Source: Margaritifera margaritifera (Eukaryota > Mollusca > Bivalvia > Unionida > Margaritiferidae). From it: a stretch of DNA of 64,000 nucleotides. The position numbers were made by a program, and so were the translations under genes. The notes beneath the pieces were generated by a model, which saw only the letters and a list, made by a program, of their open reading frames with translations, did not search any database and had not been told where the DNA came from. Below, one piece after another: positions 36,686 through 46,487 of this stretch (positions within the stretch are counted from its first letter, which is position 1; each line of letters opens with the position of its first letter). The DNA is taken from positions 1,113,501 through 1,177,500 of the forward strand of contig JAQPZY010001596.1 in the NCBI GenBank assembly GCA_029931535.1, written 5' to 3'.

Positions 36686-37389
36686 TATCTCTTTATTTAT
36701 ATATATGTGGATCACTGTCTTTCCCAGTAGTTTTGTCTGTCTGTCTTTTTAGCTATCTGTTAAGATTCATGTTGTTTGTCTGTCTGTGTGTATTTTTGTC
36801 TTTCTGTCAGTTTGTCGGTTGTGCTTATTCAACTCTTTAAAAAAGTATGCACGTTTTTCTGAAGTATTAAAAACAATGTTTTATTCATTCATATACCTTC
36901 AGCATGGCACTCTTTTGACTGGTTCAACAATTATAAACAATTGCTATTTTCGTAAATGACTTAGTCATTAAAAGTTAGGTATAGCACCATCATTTTAGGA
37001 CTGAATCAAAGATAAATATGGTGAAACGCAGATATCCTACATAGGAACATGTTAAAACTTATTTATCCAAAATTAGACAATATGCTTCTGTTATATGAAA
37101 TCACATATGCTATTATGTACATAGATACATCAACGAAGCTATTCAGAAAATTGGAGGAGCTCCAGGAGAAAACCTACACAAAAGCTATGACTTGAATAAC
37201 GGGAACGACATTGGATATTTTACTCCACCCATGAGTTGTGAGGCAGGGATAATGGACGAAAGTCAAAGTGTTCGGATTCCTCTGCAGGTGTTAAAGAAGG
37301 AATATGGATATTTTGAGGAAAGACGCCCATGTTCCAATGCCAATCCATATGTGGCAATAGCGGCTTTAACCAAGGTTGTTTGTCTATAG
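26183..37389 (+). CDS. Glutamine-synthetase-like protein, six coding exons, probable pseudoenzyme
   Basis: Joining 26183-26360, 31402-31545, 33199-33345, 34687-34817, 36257-36483 and 37125-37389 gives 1092 nt, 363 residues plus TAG. All five introns are GT-AG and all junctions keep frame. The length equals animal glutamine synthetase (363-373), a cytosolic decamer making glutamine from glutamate, ammonia and ATP. By eye alignment to vertebrate numbering it keeps E136, E196, E203, R324, E338 and R340. It has lost D63, E134 (FGLAQE for FGMEQE), H253 (Arg), R299, E305 and R319 (Glu). The motifs 'NGAGCHTN' and 'GFHET' are gone. Folded but inactive, or with a new role, as in vertebrate lengsin, is my inference. 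The open frame over six exons argues for selection. The start ATG is chosen because it follows a likely acceptor (26172) and fits the family N-terminus. Confidence 0.85.
27492..27705 (+). mobile_element. V-SINE/RUDI-like SINE in GS-like intron 1
   Basis: A box A-like region (GTGTCTCGGTGGTTACC) and box B GGATTCGAATCC (27550-27561) form a tRNA-like head. The middle domain GTCATTGGGCAAAACACATT (27597-) is the conserved V/Deu-type core ('TGGGCAAGACACTT...') of mollusc SINEs (family knowledge). The tail is degenerate. Confidence 0.7.
28380..29985 (+). mobile_element. 5'-truncated LINE (CR1/Jockey-like) in GS-like intron 1
   Basis: Reverse-transcriptase pieces in changing frames: GTRQGCVLSSVLFFLFINDF (28490-28550) and LYADDVANCAET with the catalytic YADD (28627-28638). 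A thumb/connector follows (VEPILRCGSEAYGYE, from 28964; WETLLKKLLYSLRLG), then a Cys-rich terminal finger (RICPYCEKN...ENEHYFLLVC, 29550-29630). The 3' end after a (TA)n insertion reads GGGACGGTGGCCTGAAATAC and TGAATAAA. It shares the host gene's strand. Endonuclease and 5' RT are absent. Stops and frameshifts make it inactive. Confidence 0.8.
29769..29880. repeat. (TA)n microsatellite with AGTTATAT tail
   Basis: About 87 bases of TA, then three AGTTATAT units, lying within the 3' untranslated part of the LINE remnant. Confidence 0.95.
30080..30330 (+). repeat. Dispersed repeat, related to 3130-3480
   Basis: See the opposite-strand copy at 3130-3480. The shared core is GTGCTTATGACCCCACCGG followed 80-110 bases later by ATGATAATGTTTTGGCAG. 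Lies in GS-like intron 1. Confidence 0.45.
31402..31545 (+). CDS. GS-like exon 2 (residues 60-107)
   Basis: Acceptor TTCTCTTTTCAG, donor GTATAT. It reads DCPLWHDIMF where the family has 'ELPEWNFDGSS', so the D63 loop that shapes the neighbouring subunit's active site is replaced. It then reads VFKDPFKKGKNKIVLCEFLD, close to the family's 'FRDPFR..NKLVLCEV'. Confidence 0.85.
31690..32900 (+). repeat. Degenerate 'TGGCCACCATTACT' repeat tract in GS-like intron 2
   Basis: Many diverged units of the pattern 'ACAAATGATGCCGAT.....CATCAAA.ATGG', 'AAAACCTTTAAA' and 'GACAGAAAGCATCCTGGCAT' recur every 110-150 bases. No coding sense. Confidence 0.65.
33199..33345 (+). CDS. GS-like exon 3 (residues 108-156)
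   Basis: Acceptor TTGTTGTAG, donor GTAAGC. Encodes TNTRVHCEKIM and FFGLAQEYFITDYKG. The family motif is FGMEQEYTL: the first metal-binding Glu (E134) is Ala here and the second (E136) is kept. A long loop of the family ('FGWPSNGFPGPQG') is replaced by a short Asp-rich one. Confidence 0.85.
34055..34139. repeat. (TA)n microsatellite in GS-like intron 3
   Basis: About 85 bases of TA. Confidence 0.97.
34687..34817 (+). CDS. GS-like exon 4 (residues 157-200)
   Basis: Acceptor TTTTTTTCTTCAG, donor GTATCA. Encodes RQFAETHLQACIYAGLKVVG, matching '[20 protein letters not shown]'. It then reads GMKREKAPGQ for 'GTNAEVMPAQ': E196 is kept and the preceding Asn-Ala is changed to Lys-Arg. Confidence 0.85.
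36016..36090. repeat. (TA)n microsatellite in GS-like intron 4
   Basis: About 75 bases of TA, 167 bases before the exon 5 acceptor. Confidence 0.97.
36257..36483 (+). CDS. GS-like exon 5 (residues 201-275)
   Basis: Acceptor TTTGTACAG, donor GTGAGT. It begins WEYKIGPCCG (E203 kept) and continues GDQLIVSRFILMRLAELFGV. The 'NWNGAGCHTNFST' nucleotide and glutamate-binding segment is replaced by PRINRLRIKFST, losing H253 and its glycines. It ends KKMREEGGL. Confidence 0.88.
36639..36682. repeat. (TA)n microsatellite in GS-like intron 5
   Basis: About 44 bases of TA, preceded by CTAC/TACC-rich imperfect repeats (36525-36600). Confidence 0.95.
37125..37389 (+). CDS. GS-like exon 6 (residues 276-363 and stop)
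   Basis: The acceptor is TATTATGTACATAG. Completing AA+A gives GGLKYINEAIQKIG, as in the family. 'GFHETSN' is replaced by GYFTPPMS (E305 lost) and 'ANRSAS' by MDESQS (R319 lost). SVRIP, FEERRP and NANPYVAIAAL are kept. It stops about ten residues before the usual C-terminus. Confidence 0.88.
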
Positions 37390-37606
37390 GGCATTTAGTG
37401 TGGCATGGCAGTTAAGGAAATGGCAAATTCACAATCTAAGCCCAAGAACATAATACAATATCCCATAGTCAAGCCGGAAGTTACATTTTTGCTTCACATT
37501 TTATCTTTAAATGAATGCAAAACTGTGCAAAATATTAATCTGAGATTGTACCGTTTGCTTGAATCCTATAACTTTAAGTTTCTTGTAATCTAGCTTTTCT
37601 CTTGGA

Positions 37607-37612
37607 AATAAA
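37607..37612 (+). promoter_or_regulatory. Candidate polyadenylation signal of the GS-like gene
   Basis: AATAAA lies 218 bases after the stop codon and is followed by a T-rich stretch (37630-37646). It is the first canonical hexamer downstream. Unproven without transcript data. Confidence 0.4.
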
Positions 37613-37743
37613 AATCATTCTTCAACCTTCATTTTTTTTTTTTTTGGTATAGCCATAAAAGGTGCATACGCTTTTGAAGAAGAGCTATACTATGATACAA
37701 ACGAGTTTTAAGTAATGTCTATCATACAAATTTCTTAGTAGGT

Positions 37744-38040
37744 AAAGCTCAATCATTTTCTTAGAAAATAAAGCTCAATCATTTTCTTAGACAATAAAGC
37801 TCAGTCATTTTCTTAGTACATAAAGCTCAATCATTTTCTTAGTACATAAAGCTCAATCATTTTCTTAGTAGATAAAGCTCAATCATTTTCTTAGTAGATA
37901 AAGCTCAATCATTTTCTTAGTAGATAAAGCTCAATCATTTTCTTAGTAGATAAAGCTCAATCATTTTCTTAGACAATAAAGCTCAGTCATTTTCTTAGTA
38001 CATAAAGCTCAATCATTTTCTTAGTAGATAAAGCTCAATC
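37744..38040 (+). repeat. 26-bp tandem array, about 11 copies
   Basis: The unit AAAGCTCAATCATTTTCTTAG plus a variable five bases (TAGAT, TACAT, ACAAT, AAAAT) repeats without length change from 37744. Copies differ mainly in the last five bases, and variants recur in order, suggesting growth by block duplication. Confidence 0.97.
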
Positions 38041-38269
38041 CAAACTTGTTAAGACGGAGTTTGAATTTGGGTCTTCAAATATTGTATGGTCTAGGGGACT
38101 GGTGGGTATTCATTGACACTAATTGGGGCACAATTTTTATACAATATTTTCTCAAGAGACGAACATGTTTGGCTCTCATGGGAAGTAGACAATACTGCTC
38201 CAAATGCTGTTGATTGTGCTGTGTTTGGCTGTCAATTGTTATGCATAAATAGTATAATTTTGGCTCACA

Positions 38270-41200
38270 TGGCTGTAAAGTCAAGTGAGCTTAGGGTGTC
38301 GACATGCTTTTCTCGTGCGTCTAACAATAGGTTGCTATTTTCAACTTCTCAAACGCCACCAGACCAATTTGGACCATATTTGCCACAGAGTATCCCGGTA
38401 TAACAGGCTTTACAATGTTTGCAAATGATTCCAATCCGCCATCAAATATGACCACCATTACTAAAAATAGTTAAAACCATTAAAACATATTTTAACAAAT
38501 TGCTGTGCAGAATTTGATCAAATCGAAAAGAAAACATCCTGGCAGGAAAAATGTTCAAATTTGTGCAGATAATGCCTATCTGTCTTCAAATATGGCCACC
38601 ATTAATAGAAGAGCCACTGTCATCAAAAATAGAAAAACCGTGAATGACTTCTTCACAACTGCTGAATAGAATTTATCCAGCCTTGACAGAAAGCATCCTG
38701 GCATCAGGAAACTTTAAACTGGTACAAATGATGCCAATCTGCCACCACATATGGCCGTTGTTAAACAAAATAGGAAACCTTTAACGACTCATAAGAAACC
38801 GCTCAAAAGAATTTGACAAAATTTCACAATTATCGTGGTACATAGGGCTTTCAAATTTGTACAACTGATGTTGATCTGCTATGATAGCTGACAGCCGATA
38901 CTAAAAACGAAAACCTTTACAAGACTTTGTTCTCCAAAATCGCGGAGAAAACGTTTATTTTGTTCGACAGAAAGAATATTAACATGTAAAATTTCTTTTA
39001 CCATCAAATATGGCCACCTTTATTAAAAGTTTTAAAAAACAAAAGTTCCTCCATTGGGCTGCTGGTCTACTGGCAGAAATTTTTTTCCAGGAATTTAAGA
39101 TAAGATGATTTATTCCTTTTAACTGCCAAGTATTGCAACATCTCTAATATTCTTCAGCAATAACAAGATTTTAAAATTTGCTGCTGTAGTGGACATATTG
39201 GATCTCAGATTTGCACCATTTTTCATTTGGGACCAACAAGACATCATAAGAAATCTTCATCTGGAAACCCCATGTTGATATGACTTTCCGTTTTGGAGAA
39301 ATAACGATAACAAGATTTTCAAAATGGGTGCCATGGTGACCAAATTTGAAATCAGATTGGCACCATTTCCATTTAGCACCAACTAGACATCATAAGAAGT
39401 CTTTTGGTGAAAGCACAATGTCAATATGACCAGCCATCTAGGAGAAGTAGTGATAAAGAGATAACATTTCAACACTGTTTTCTCCGAAATTGTTTAACAG
39501 AATTTGAAAAGGCATTCTGGCATGTAGACCTTTCAATTTTATACAAATTATATCGACTTACAAATAACTGTGTCCTTCATTACTATAAATAGTATAACTT
39601 TTAATCGACTTCGCAAAAATCATTGATTATTATTTGACTATATCTGACAGAAAGCATAGTATAAAGAACCTTGAAGTTTTTACAAATAATGTCAATCTGC
39701 CTGCAAATATGACAACAGTTACTAAGATAGAAAGGCCGATGTTACTAAAAATAGAATAAGAAATATTTAAACAACTTCTCCAGAACTGCTGAATAGAATT
39801 TGACCAAGCAACCGAAAGCATACTGGCATGAAAACATTTAAAGTTTGTACAAATGATGCTGATCCGCCATCAAATGTCGCCGCGGTTGCCAAAATAGGAC
39901 ACCTTTTTAGCAATTCCCTTAACAAAATTTGATCAAATTTAACCCAAAGCATTCAGGCAGGAAGAACTTTCACATTGTTGCAAATGATTCGGATCTGCCA
40001 TGAGAATATACCTGCAATTACACTAAATCTCTAAACAGACAACGATCAAATTTTACAGAAAGCGGCATGGTAGGAAGAACTTTTAAAATCATGTATATCC
40101 GCATTCAAGTATAGTCGCCATAAATTAAAAAAATAGAGAAGCTATCGTTACTTAAATAAATGATTTCTTCCCCAAAACCGCTGAATCGAATTTGACCAAA
40201 CTTGACAATGCATACTCGCATGTTTGCAAGAAAGATCTTTCCCAGACCAAGCACACACTGGCATGAACACCTTTGCATTATTTGTAAATGATGCTCAGCC
40301 GCTACCAAATATAACCGATGTTACTAAAAAAAAAAAAACTTCTACTCCGGAATCTTTGAATAGAATTTGAACATATCACAATCATATATAGCCTCTGTTA
40401 CTAAAGAAGAAAAACCTTTAAACATTTTCTCAAAAACAGCTCAAACAAAATATAACCAAATTCGACAGTATTTTGTCAAAGAGGGCTTTCAAATTTGTAC
40501 AACTGATACTGATCTGATATCTTCTCCAAAATCACTACACAGAATTGAACCATATTTGACAGAAAGAATCCCGCTAGGAATACGTTTCAAACTTGAATTA
40601 ATGATGGCGATCTGCCATTACAAAAATGAATATCGTTACTAAAAATATATAAACATTTAGACACCTTTTTCTCAAAACTGCTGAATGGAACATGGCCAAA
40701 CCGTGATAGAAAGTATCCTGGCACGAAGACCTTTAAAATGTACACAAATTTTCAGATCTATACGAATGATGCCAATCTGTCACCAAGTATGGCCGCCATT
40801 ACTAAAAATAGAAAAACCTTTAAACTACTTCTCAAAAACAGCTAAACAAATTTCACCAAATTTCACAGAAGGTATAAAGGGTTTTCCAATTTGTTGAACT
40901 TATGTTTATTCGCCATGAAATATGGCGGTCTTTACAAAAATGTGAAGTAAACAAAACTTTAAACGACGACTTCTGCAAAATGACACAACAGAATTGGATC
41001 ATATTTGACAAGAAGCATTCCGATATAAATACTTTCTAACACTGCACAAATAATGCCGCTCCGGAATCGAATATGGTTATCATTGAAAAAAAATTGAAAC
41101 AACTTTCTCAAACCTCTGAATAGAATTTGACAAATCATAACCGAAAACATCCTGGCATGAAGACCTTTCATGTTTGCATAAATTATGCTGATCTGCCATC

Positions 41201-41330
41201 AAATATTGTTACCGTTACTAAAAATAGAACATCCTTTAAATGACTTCTTCTCCCAAACTGCTGAATATAATTTGACGAAACTTGACAGAAAGCATACTGG
41301 CCTGAAGGAAATTCAAAGTAGCATTGTGTT
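38270..41330 (+). repeat. 3-kb tract of degenerate dispersed repeat
   Basis: Twenty or more diverged units share 'TTTGTACAAATGATGC', 'GATCTGCCATCAAATATGG', 'TACTAAAAATAGAAAAACC', 'TTTAAACGACTTCTC' and 'AATTTGACAGAAAGCATCC', spaced about 110-195 bases. Open frames over it carry no family features. It resembles an old satellite-like repeat seen elsewhere in this window (22690, 31690; inverted at 49860). Confidence 0.7.
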
Positions 41331-41479
41331 CGACTTTAAAAAAATTAAATAAAAAATAAACACACTAGTGTTGTTGTTTGTTTCTAAAGCGAAGGAAGAC
41401 AAACCTACAGGTAAGGCATTGCAGTAAAACTGCGTTGACAAAGCAGTCCTCTCCGTTTTTATTAATATTATTAATTTTT

Positions 41480-42968
41480 ATTCTTGTTTCAGAGTGTTTT
41501 CTGCAGCAAAGTCTACACAGAGTGTCGGGTGGTGTGGGCACAAGAAAGCGACCTGGGAGACCCACCAACCTGTCTAGCGTGTACGTTTGTCAAAGAAGGG
41601 ACGGCTGTCTTTTTTGCTTTTTATGGTCAGACGAGGTATTGGACCTCGTTGACAGCAGACTAAAATATAGGGGACGGACAAGGGTCCCTTCTGCGTCGTC
41701 CTCAGACTTTTCAGGTTTCTCTGTCTCGGAGACCCTCGGGTCTAGGAGAAAGAAAATTAGCTCTTCCGCCAGGGACAGAACTCCTAGGTCACAGGAGAAA
41801 TTGGGACCAGTCTCTTCGGAGACACTTAAAGCCCATGGACCACTGACGGGTATAGCCTAGTTAGAATCCGTTAAGGCTAGGTTTGTGGCCCTCCAAAGAG
41901 AGGGAAAACAAGGGCAGAGCGTAAGCTGAGTCCCCTGAGTGTGTAGGGAGCAGACAACCGCTACTTGTCACAATTGAATGGCTGCTGAAGGTGCCCCCCC
42001 CCCCAAAAAAAAGGGGGGGGCGTCACCCTTTTAGTTTAAATAGCCCTTTACTGGCGACGGGTTCGAACAACCTTGATAGGGGCGAGTTTTAAACTATACC
42101 TAGAAGATCCAAGTAAGTGTCTTACCTTGGATCACAGTCGTCTGACTGGGCTTTGGTCACCGGTCAATGGCTGATGACCTGGCGCCGGTCACCTGTTTTT
42201 GGAACCCGCCCGGCACAGGGATAGGGATTGGGTCGACACCCCCTGTCGCCAGGCTACCGCTGTATCCCGCGAGGGAGTTGGAGTCGGTGAACAGATGTCA
42301 GATTAGAGAAGGGGATCGGATCGGCATCCCCCTTCCCTATACTTCCTAAATCCACCACAAGGTATTGGTCCCTTGGTAGGGAGAGCAATGTTCAGGTAAA
42401 TGGTCCGACACCGCTCCCTCACTAAAGGAAAACGAAAATAAGGGGGGGGGGGGTAAATCATCTTTCCCAAAACACCACGGGGGGGGGGGGGACGGCTTTT
42501 GCGAGTCACCCTCAAACCCTATATAGTCGTCCACCAGGGATAGTCCACTTGCTCCGCGGGAGGAACTAAGGGTCAAGGTCTCTTCTTCACCCAAGTCTCC
42601 ACATGGCGTCTCAGAGTCCTGGCTCCCCTAGGCGTGATCAAGACGCTGATGTCTTGTCAGTTCTCGCAGATGCACACGAGTTTGACGATGATGAAGCAGA
42701 GGTGGCATCTCCTCCCTTCTGGTCCCCTACCTCCCACCTTTCGAGCAAGGTGGCAGAGGAGGAAGAGAACTGGATTTTCGGTAAGCCTGTAAACGAAGTT
42801 GACCGCCTTTTGCCTCCGGACCTGTCTCTCAAGCCCTCGGGCTCTGAGGACTCCAATATTATTTCCAGCCTGGAGAGACTCTTCGGGGTTTCCGATCGCC
42901 CAGATATTTTGCTGCTCCCACAATCAACTATGGTGAGAGACCTGGCGCAGAGATTTATCAAGGGCTAA
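41480..42968 (+). pseudogene. DIRS gag-like region, frameshifted
   Basis: Near 41540-41580 the frame reads ESDLGDPPTCLACT, a Cys-type motif common at the start of DIRS ORF1. After frame shifts it reads WSDEVLDLVDSRLK and SASSSDFSGFSVSETLGSRR. The last part is open from an ATG at 42603 for 121 codons (DADVLSVLADAHEFDDDEAE, ending VRDLAQRFIKG). Homopolymer runs of C and G at 41993-42018, 42440-42452 and 42480-42491 coincide with breaks. Presumed nucleic-acid packaging role (inference from position). Confidence 0.65.
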
Positions 42969-43046
42969 GAGCTTGCCTAGCAACGTCAGAGTCACTCGGT
43001 CCCGACCCATCTACATTGATACCCTTGGTTTCGGCCTCTAGATATA

Positions 43047-43510
43047 GTGTCCACTCCCCTGCTTCTTACACTCGAACCTGGTACAATTAAAGGAAAAGGT
43101 ACACTCCCTTATTCGGAAGGCTGCAGTAGAGAGGGTTTTCGGCGTCGAGTCTCCAGCCTGGTTTCCAAAAAGGGAGAAATGTTTCGACTCATTATTGACC
43201 TTTCCTCCCTAAACAAGCTTCTGCAGAAGGAACTTTTCAAGATGGATACCACAGCCTCAGCCAGGAATGCCAGAAGTCTAGGCGATTTGGCGGTCTCCAT
43301 CGACCTTCAGGATATACATCTTCACATCCCCATTTTTCCTTTTCACAGGAATTGCCTCCGGTTTTGCTTGGGCGACGAGGTCTTTCAGTTTTGTGCTCTG
43401 CTTTTTGGCCTAGCCTCGGCACCCAGAGTATTTGCCAGGGTTATGGGAGTATTTGCCGCTCACCTAAGGTCACAGGGGGATACCTATCCTTAAGTATTTC
43501 GACGATTTGT
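43047..43510 (+). pseudogene. DIRS reverse transcriptase core
   Basis: Reads RVSSLVSKKGEMFRLIIDLS (RT motif with 'R.IIDLS.LN'), LAVSIDLQDIHLHIPI (catalytic Asp motif) and FCALLFGLASAPRVFARVM. After a frameshift at the stop near 43491 comes KYFDDLLIHC with the catalytic FDD (43498-43506). The motif order is complete. The frame break just before FDD shows inactivity. Confidence 0.85.
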
Positions 43511-44480
43511 TGATCCACTGTGGCCGGTTCCCTAAAACAAGGTCTGTCTCGCTCTTGGTCCATAGTGACAAAGCTGGGTCTTTTACCCAACCTAGAGTAA
43601 TTGGAGCTGACTCCATCGTAAGACTTTGTTTATGTGGGGATGTCCCACGAAACAGATTTGACAAAATCGTGGTCATGTTGGAGGCGCTAAGATCAAATAC
43701 CATGTTGTCGGCTCTTCTGGGGACCTTAAACGCCGCCGCGGACATGGTCCACCTAGGCAGATTTACACCATCATATGTTTTGGTGGAGAAATCGAGAACG
43801 GTTTCTGTCCGGAATTCTCATGCACGTCCCTGATCGCCACTCCTATCTGTTCACGGACGCGTCAGATTCGGGGTGGATGATCACCTGGAACCGGAGGAGC
43901 TGGTTCTTCAGGGTTCATCGTCTCGGGAAGAATCTTCCCTCCACATAAACAACTTGAAATTGAAGGCAGTTTTTTTAGCCCTTCAGGGGTGCGTCGAAAA
44001 TATCAGGAATCGATGTGTGATGATCTCCGACGACAACACGTTGGTAGTTGCCTACCTCAGGCATCAAGGAGGCACACATGCTCCTTCTCTCTGAGTGGAT
44101 GTATGAAACCTCCTACGCTGGGCATCTTCTGATGGGATAACCCTTCAAGTTCGCGACTTTCCGTGCAGGAAGAACATTCTGACGGAAGTCTCTCGAGGAG
44201 AGGTAGAGCTATCCTCACGGAATGGTCTCCTCACCAATCCGTAGCCGATTCCCTGTTCAGACTTTGGGGGAGACTCTTGGTGGACTTGTTTGCGACACGG
44301 CTAAACAACAAGTTCCCCTCTAACGTTTCCCCTGTCACCGACCGGAAGGCCTGGACAATGGACGCTTTCAGCCTGAAGTGGGATCGCGTTTTCGCTTACG
44401 TCTTCCCAACGTTCATGATGATCCCGCAAGTTCTTCAACAAGTCAGGTCTTTGTGGCCTCAGTGATCGTGGTTCAACGAT
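43511..44480 (+). pseudogene. DIRS RNase H region
   Basis: LLGTLNAAADMVHLGRF is the conserved linker. FTDASDSGWG (43850-43879) carries the first RNase H Asp, INNLKLKAVFLALQGC the Glu, and MISDDNTLVVAYLRHQGG the second Asp. 'WSPHQSVADSLFRLWGRLLV' then 'DLFATRLNNKFP' is the typical DIRS region after RNase H. At least two frameshifts occur near 43835 and 44094. Confidence 0.8.
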
Positions 44481-45735
44481 CTTCTAGACCTACTGGTAGA
44501 CCAGCCCAGGACCTTACCCAGGAAGTGGAACCTTCTGTCACATCACAGAGGCGCTCTTCTACACAACAATCCTCAGATTCTCCACCTTCAAGTTTGGCTT
44601 ATCTCAAGCGATGTTTCAGCGAGGACACGTTTTCGAGCAAAGTTCCCAAGTGCATCGTTCAGGCCAGGAGACGCTCCACGTCCAAGGTCTATGATGCCAA
44701 GTGGAGAATCTTTTGTGACTGGTGTAGTAGTAAACGTATTAATCCAAGCAGTGGCTGACTTTCTTCTTCCTTTGTGAGGAGAGACGTTGCTTGGTCTCCA
44801 CTAATAAAGGGCTACAGGGCAGTCCTTTCCAACACACTCAAGTTTTCTAAGGTTCGGCCATTGGTACGGATTCTCACAGTTAAGACCTGATTAGGTAGTT
44901 CGACATGCAAAGACCGGTGTCTCGCTTGCTAATGCATATATGGAATCTCTCGTGTATCTTGTGGTCTATAACTAAAGCCCCGTATGAACCCTTGGGTGAA
45001 ACTTCTTTCGAGAACCTTACCCTCAAAACGGTTTGATTGCTCGCATTGGCATCAGCGAGACGACGGAGCCATCTTCGTGCCATTTTCATAGAACTGGGCT
45101 GGCTCAGTTTACGTGGGAATGATAAGTCGGTTTCACTCCTTTGTCAACAGAGCTTCTTAGCAAAGAATTAGTTTGCATCGGTTGCTACCCTCTCGATTGA
45201 GATCCCAAGTTTCAGTTGTATCTGTGCCAGGGATGATCAAGATCGATTGCTGAGTCCGTTTAGGACTTTGGATTTTTACTTGCCAGTATCTAAAGGCAAA
45301 AGAAAGGGTAACAAGCGTCTTTTCGTCCCACTATTTCAAGATGGATTGCTTTAACTATTAAGAAAGCTTATCACTCCTTACCGATAGGGCCCTTTCTTTT
45401 GTGAATATTAAACCCCATGAAGTTTGAGCCATTGCTACCTCATGAACCTATTTCACTCATTCGTCGATGGAATATGTTTTAAACGCCGCGTTTTGGTGAT
45501 CTCCCACTACCTTTTCCTCCTTTTATCTTTGCTCGTTGGCGCACCAAAGCGAAGGCATATTTTATTTGGGATACATAGTCGTTCTCAAAACGTGGCCCAT
45601 GCGGATACTATCCAGCAGTAGTCTTCACTGCTACAGGAATGGTGAGTATTCCTCGTTTTTATTTTCTCCAGTCCGTGGGATCATCAGCCTCTTGCCGTAC
45701 TGGCAAGTTCAGCTACGCAATAGCAATAAATGATC
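44480..45735 (+). pseudogene. DIRS tyrosine recombinase, broken
   Basis: The core-binding part reads RRRSTSKVYDAKWRIFCDWC (44671-44731) and KGYRAVLSNTLKFSK. The catalytic Arg region LALASARRRS (about 45040-45070) is seen. The 'HELRA' motif is HEV-stop-A (about 45412-45427), so the second catalytic Arg is lost. The end reads TTFSSFYLCSLAHQSEG and SLLPYWQVQLRNSNK. Stops occur about every 40 codons. In an intact element this enzyme inserts circular cDNA (family knowledge). Confidence 0.75.
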
Positions 45736-46000
45736 TATTACTGATAACATTTTTTTTGAGGGGGTACAACTAATTTTAATGATGTAATACTTACCTGTTG
45801 CTATTGCCAGACTCCCTTCTCCCTCCCGGCACTGATGTCCCACTTAGTAAGACTTCGTCCTGAAAAAGAATGAGGGATAGTGCGCATTGACGAGGGTCAC
45901 GAGGTTGACTGAAAGAACCTTCTGGAAGTGCCTCCTTAGGAGACGGTACACCTAATATTCGGCCGAAGGTATTTTCCAACCCGGAAAAGGGTAAGCTTAC

Positions 46001-46443
46001 TTACTATGCACACTATGAACTTCGTTCTCTTTGAAAAACACACAGGTATAATGTTAATACTTAATTCTAAACTTTTACACAGGGAAATGGACTTTTGAAG
46101 AAGTATGTCACCTATTCAGCTCCACAAAGAGATTTTATCACAGAGACCTAATTATCTTTCCATGCAACAACCCCCACCCCCACCCCCGCACCAACTTCTT
46201 GTGACCTGTTTGTTGGACAGTGTACAATCCCAGGCCATGAAATGGTTAATTATAACTGCCTATTTTATAGCATGTTTTCCTTCCTTGAATTTGTATATTT
46301 CTGGATTAATGTGAATAAATATAATGGACCTATATATCTTTGTTATTGCCTTAAAAGTTAAAGAATCGGTTTCTCCGTTATACAAAAATCAAATGCTATT
46401 GCTGCATATGCTTTATATTGTACTTCTTCTCAACGGAGATTTA

Positions 46444-46487
<44 letters not shown>

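Larger units (their letters stand above)
41378..46000 (+). mobile_element. DIRS-type tyrosine-recombinase retrotransposon
   Basis: The order is gag-like region (41480-42968), reverse transcriptase (43110-43510), RNase H (43850-44480) and tyrosine recombinase (44480-45720), all on + strand. This is the layout of DIRS elements, which integrate with a tyrosine recombinase rather than a DDE integrase and have inverted rather than direct terminal repeats (family knowledge). Near the 3' end GCAATAGCAA (45717-45726) and TTGCTATTGC (45798-45807) are inverted copies, possibly part of the terminal or internal complementary repeats. GC content is clearly higher than the flanks. Element ends are approximate. 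Several frameshifts make it defective. Confidence 0.85.

Noticed and set aside
37744..38040. CRISPR array
   Set aside because: Repeats are contiguous 26-base units without unique spacers, in a eukaryotic context.
42603..42968. 121-codon open frame as a host gene
   Set aside because: Acidic protein lies within the DIRS gag region and its end runs toward RT; it is element-derived.
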